Below, piece after piece: positions 61,772 to 64,000 of a stretch of 64,000 bases of DNA; within the stretch, counting starts at the first letter, position 1, and each line of letters opens with the position of its first letter. Origin of the DNA: Limivivens faecihominis (GTDB lineage Bacteria > Bacillota > Clostridia > Lachnospirales > Lachnospiraceae); assembly GCF_020686945.1 (NCBI RefSeq), contig NZ_JAJEPR010000007.1, positions 1-64,000 on the forward strand, written 5' to 3'. The notes beneath the pieces were generated by a model. That model saw only the letters and a list, made by a program, of their open reading frames with translations. It searched no databases and had not been told where the DNA came from. The position numbers and the translations under genes are program-made.

Positions 61772-62482
61772 TTACTGTTTCTCCTGAAAAACCACCACGG
61801 CGTAGGGCCTTCCCCCTGCGTCTGTCAGCGCCACCGTCAAGCGGCCATCCTCTCTGGCCACTCTGGGGACGATAACGTCGTGAAGCATCGCTGCCTTCTT
61901 GTACTCGGTCTGCATTTCCTTCAGCGCAAAACCTTCCGGCAGATATTCTTCTGCCATCTTGATGTACTGGGCATTGTTTACATGGTGGTTGATATCCAGA
62001 TGGTGCTTCGCCACCTGGAAAGATTCCCGTTCTTCTGTTTCTTCCGGCATACGGATCTTCCGGTCCGCATATTCCATAGGAAACTTCTCTTCTATCCGGA
62101 AGCACGCTTCCTGTTCCTGATCCACCTTCACCGGTCTGCCCGTCTCCGTATCCATGTAAATCCAGATAGAATTGGCATAAACCAGACATTCGCCGTCTTC
62201 CCCTGTCATCGTGAAATTTCGATAGCCGAAAAAGCCATGGAAATCGTAGGGCCAGGTGCTGATGGTCACTTTCTCGCCCAGCTTCGGGAACCGTACCGGA
62301 ACGATCTGCCAGGAGGATAAGATCCAGGCACGCTTCATGGCGCTCAGGCGGGCAATGTTCATGCCCACAGCCTCGGAATGGAAGGTGCTGCAGTCCTGGA
62401 AGTAATCGATGACGGAACCAAGAGTGAGGTTGAGGTGCGTGTCCACTTCGCTGAAGCGGATGCGGCTGGTGAATGAATACAT
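61772..62482 (-). CDS. Acyl-ACP thioesterase
   Basis: The 236-residue protein starts at MYSFTSRIRFSEVD, after AGGAGG; a longer frame upstream only reads through a palindromic region. It has two hotdog domains, the first with RFSEVDTHLNLTLGSVIDYFQDCS and the second with the catalytic-type LDINHHVNNAQYIKMAEEYLP. It hydrolyses acyl-ACP to end fatty acid synthesis, giving free fatty acids. Confidence 0.88.
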   Translation of the reverse strand: MYSFTSRIRFSEVDTHLNLTLGSVIDYFQDCSTFHSEAVGMNIARLSAMKRAWILSSWQIVPVRFPKLGEKVTISTWPYDFHGFFGYRNFTMTGEDGECLVYANSIWIYMDTETGRPVKVDQEQEACFRIEEKFPMEYADRKIRMPEETEERESFQVAKHHLDINHHVNNAQYIKMAEEYLPEGFALKEMQTEYKKAAMLHDVIVPRVAREDGRLTVALTDAGGRPYAVVVFQEKQ

Positions 62483-62509
62483 GGTGGGGTGCCTCCTGTA
62501 GGTGAGTTG

Positions 62510-62600
62510 GATTCCCGGAGGGGCTGTGCGGCAGAGCCGCAAGCGGCCTGGCTGGCGGGAAGTGGATTCCCGGTATAGCTGTGCAGCTAACGCTGCAAGC
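62510..62600. repeat. Imperfect tandem 53-bp repeat before the thioesterase gene
   Basis: TGGATTCCCGG...GCTGTGC...GCAAGCG occurs at about 62510-62547 and again at 62563-62600. Each unit contains its own GC-rich hairpin. It lies between the thioesterase start and a long palindrome. Confidence 0.45.
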
Positions 62601-62690
62601 GCTTGGCTGCGGAAGGGTGGCTTCTCACTACTCCGCCGGGTATATAAGCTCAAAAGCTTCGCTTTTTTGCTTTGCGGCATTCGCCGCATA

Positions 62691-62752
62691 CAGAAATAAG
62701 CAGATGACCCGGAGTGTGAGCAAGCTCCCATCCGGGTCAACCGCTTATTTCT
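62691..62752. repeat. Long palindrome (62 bp)
   Basis: CAGAAATAAGC and GCTTATTTCTG form the outer arms, TGACCCGGA and CCGGGTCA the inner arms, with GAGCAAGCTC at the centre. No T-run follows on either strand. Confidence 0.6.
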
Positions 62753-62772
62753 GTGCCCGGCTCATTGCTAGA

Positions 62773-62809
62773 TAAAAAAAAGGATTGCCTTTTTCCAAGA
62801 CAATCCTTA
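62773..62809 (-). terminator. Terminator of tRNA-Gln(CUG)
   Basis: AAGGATTG and CAATCCTT pair (62780-62787, 62801-62808) and are followed on the minus strand by eight T residues. Confidence 0.9.
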
Positions 62810-62810
62810 A

Positions 62811-62882
62811 CTGGGCTACAAGGATTCGAACCTTGAAATGACGGAGTCAGAGTCCGTTGCCTTACCGTTTGGCGATAGCCCA
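62811..62882 (-). tRNA. tRNA-Gln(CUG)
   Basis: The acceptor stem is TGGGCTA/TAGCCCA. The anticodon arm ACGGA-CTCTGAC-TCCGT gives CTG. It stands alone with its own promoter and terminator. Confidence 0.95.
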
Positions 62883-62944
62883 TCGTGACACTTTCGTGTG
62901 TTGCTTTTCTTTGTTGCTCTGTCGTGTCCCTCACAACACAATGA

Positions 62945-62973
62945 ATTATATACCACGTTTCCGGATTCGTCAA
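62945..62973 (-). promoter_or_regulatory. Promoter of tRNA-Gln(CUG)
   Basis: TTGACG (62968-62973), 17 bp, TATAAT (62945-62950) on the minus strand. Confidence 0.85.
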
Positions 62974-63186
62974 CCCCTTTTTTGAAATTTTTTTAAAAAT
63001 TTTTCCAATTTATTTTTCGTTGTCCGGAAACCCGCATAAAACCGGGCTTTTTCAGTGTTTTTGATTTTTAAATTTTTCGGATTTTCCGGTTTTTCAGGTC
63101 ATTTCCTTGAAAAGCCCTTTGTAGATGCTTTTAAACTTTTGACCCTGACATTGCAGATTTGGCTAGCCAAACCCCTCTTCCCTGAG

Positions 63187-63263
63187 TATAATGGAAGGGA
63201 AACAACGTTATCAAAATGTCTGCTTGCTGCGGCATTTTCCGGGAGCAGATATTTTCTGCTCCC
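63187..63263 (+). promoter_or_regulatory. Probable -10 box and leader hairpin of the CDF transporter gene
   Basis: TATAAT at 63187-63192 has no convincing -35 box. A leader hairpin GGAGCAGA/TCTGCTCC (63241-63263) follows, with CCTTCTTA after it. It may be a metal-responsive or attenuation structure; no known riboswitch class was matched. The region 62974-63180 holds nothing else I can name. Confidence 0.5.
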
Positions 63264-63289
63264 CTTCTTACTCTTAGGGGGAGATACTT

Positions 63290-64000
63290 ATGACTAACTT
63301 TCTGGTCAAACATTTTGTACGGAACTACCAGAACACCGAGGATCTGGAAGTCCGTACCGCTTACGGCATCCTGGCCGGGGTTGTGGGAATCATCTGCAAC
63401 CTGTTTCTCTTCGCTGTGAAGTTCATTTCAGGAAGCCTGCTCCACAGCGTGGCCGTCACCGCTGACGCCTTCAACAACTTTTCCGACGCCGGTTCTTCGA
63501 TTATCAGTCTCGTGGGCGTCAAGATGGCAGAAAAGCCAGCCGACCGGGATCATCCTTTCGGCCACGGGCGGATCGAGTACATCGCGGCCCTGATCGTCGC
63601 CTTCCTAGTTCTGGATGTGGGCTTTGGCTTTTTCAAGGATTCCTTTGAAAAAATCCTGCATCCCGAAGAGCTGACTTTCCATGCCGTTTCTGTGGTGATT
63701 CTGATTCTTTCCATCGGCGTCAAATTCTGGATGAGCTGTTTTAACCGTTCCCTTGGAAAAAAGATTGATTCCAAGATCATGATGGCCACCGCCGCTGACG
63801 CCATGGGCGATATGATCACCACTTCCGTCACGATCCTGTCCATCCTGATCTTCCACTTCTTCCATTTGAATGTGGACGGTCTCATCGGCCTTATCGTGGC
63901 TGCCATCGTCATATGGGCAGGTGTCGGCATCGCCAGAGATACGCTTTCCCCGCTGATCGGAGCTCCGGCTGATCCGGAAACCTGCGCGGCCATCACAAAA
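63290..64000 (+). CDS. Cation diffusion facilitator (CDF) transporter, partial
   Basis: The start ATG follows AGGGGGA at 7 bp. At least 237 residues are encoded before the window ends. CDF signatures are AVTADAFNNFSDAGSS (DxxxD metal site), HPFGHGRIEY and MATAADAMGDM (HxxxD-type second half site with Asp), with four or more transmembrane helices visible. Such transporters export Zn2+, Fe2+, Mn2+ or Co2+ in exchange for protons. Substrate cannot be told from this part. Confidence 0.92.
   Translation, partial: MTNFLVKHFVRNYQNTEDLEVRTAYGILAGVVGIICNLFLFAVKFISGSLLHSVAVTADAFNNFSDAGSSIISLVGVKMAEKPADRDHPFGHGRIEYIAALIVAFLVLDVGFGFFKDSFEKILHPEELTFHAVSVVILILSIGVKFWMSCFNRSLGKKIDSKIMMATAADAMGDMITTSVTILSILIFHFFHLNVDGLIGLIVAAIVIWAGVGIARDTLSPLIGAPADPETCAAITK

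Noticed and set aside
62483..62740. N-terminal extension of the thioesterase
   Set aside because: It covers tandem repeats and a palindrome; AGGAGG precedes the ATG at 62482.
63187..63289. NiCo or Mn riboswitch before the CDF gene
   Set aside because: The short leader with one hairpin lacks the conserved segments of either class.

Overview
The window looks like chromosome of a gut Firmicute of the Lachnospiraceae, most likely Blautia or a close relative. The evidence is Firmicute-type gene order (rpsL-rpsG-fusA-tuf; ywlC, a ywlE-like gene, rpiB), strong AGGAGG ribosome binding sites, consensus sigma-A promoters, a formate transporter next to formate-THF ligase as in acetogens, and cobalamin, THF and ZTP riboswitches. 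The genus is an inference; no rRNA is present.

Layout. (1) 77-10558 is an integrative mobilizable element lying in the 3' end of tuf, bounded by a perfect 61-bp direct repeat made of tuf sequence. It has a tyrosine integrase, a small excisionase-like protein, a divergent repressor, a helicase-type ATPase, a MobV relaxase with an oriT candidate, TnpV and DUF5348 proteins, small membrane proteins, and an end cargo pairing a DUF262 protein with a MazF/PemK-like protein. (2) 10.5-22.6 kb is core chromosome: the str operon, a secreted SGNH hydrolase with wall-binding repeats, a formate transporter, fhs behind a roughly 410-nt leader holding a ZTP riboswitch plus terminator followed by a THF riboswitch, an HD hydrolase, a CorA transporter and a tRNA cluster. 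(3) 22.7-34.8 kb is housekeeping: two YfcE-type phosphoesterases, RdgB, a C1 cysteine protease, an RlmL-like methyltransferase, a MoxR-DUF58-transglutaminase operon, RpiB, a YwlE-like protein whose catalytic Cys is Ser, threonylcarbamoyl-AMP synthase, and a SleB-type wall hydrolase with tandem repeats.

(4) 34.8-50.4 kb is an AT-rich defence island with a complete type III-A CRISPR-Cas system. On the minus strand the order is cas6, cas10/csm1, csm2, csm3, [IS110-family element], csm4, csm5, CRISPR array (22 repeats plus one decayed repeat), cas1, cas2, csm6, then a zinc-ribbon membrane protein. Cas10 keeps the HD and GGDD motifs and Csm6 keeps a HEPN R-x4-H motif, so cyclic-oligoadenylate signalling is expected. 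Two spacers overlap on the same target with a synonymous difference, and two others span a Shine-Dalgarno plus start codon in the orientation that makes the crRNA antisense to mRNA.

(5) 50.4-64 kb returns to core chromosome: a cobalamin ABC transporter behind a cobalamin riboswitch, a TrmH-family methyltransferase, pfkA, dnaE, a CPBP protease, a methyltransferase, CvfB, an acyl-ACP thioesterase, tRNA-Gln(CUG), and a cation diffusion facilitator that runs off the right edge.
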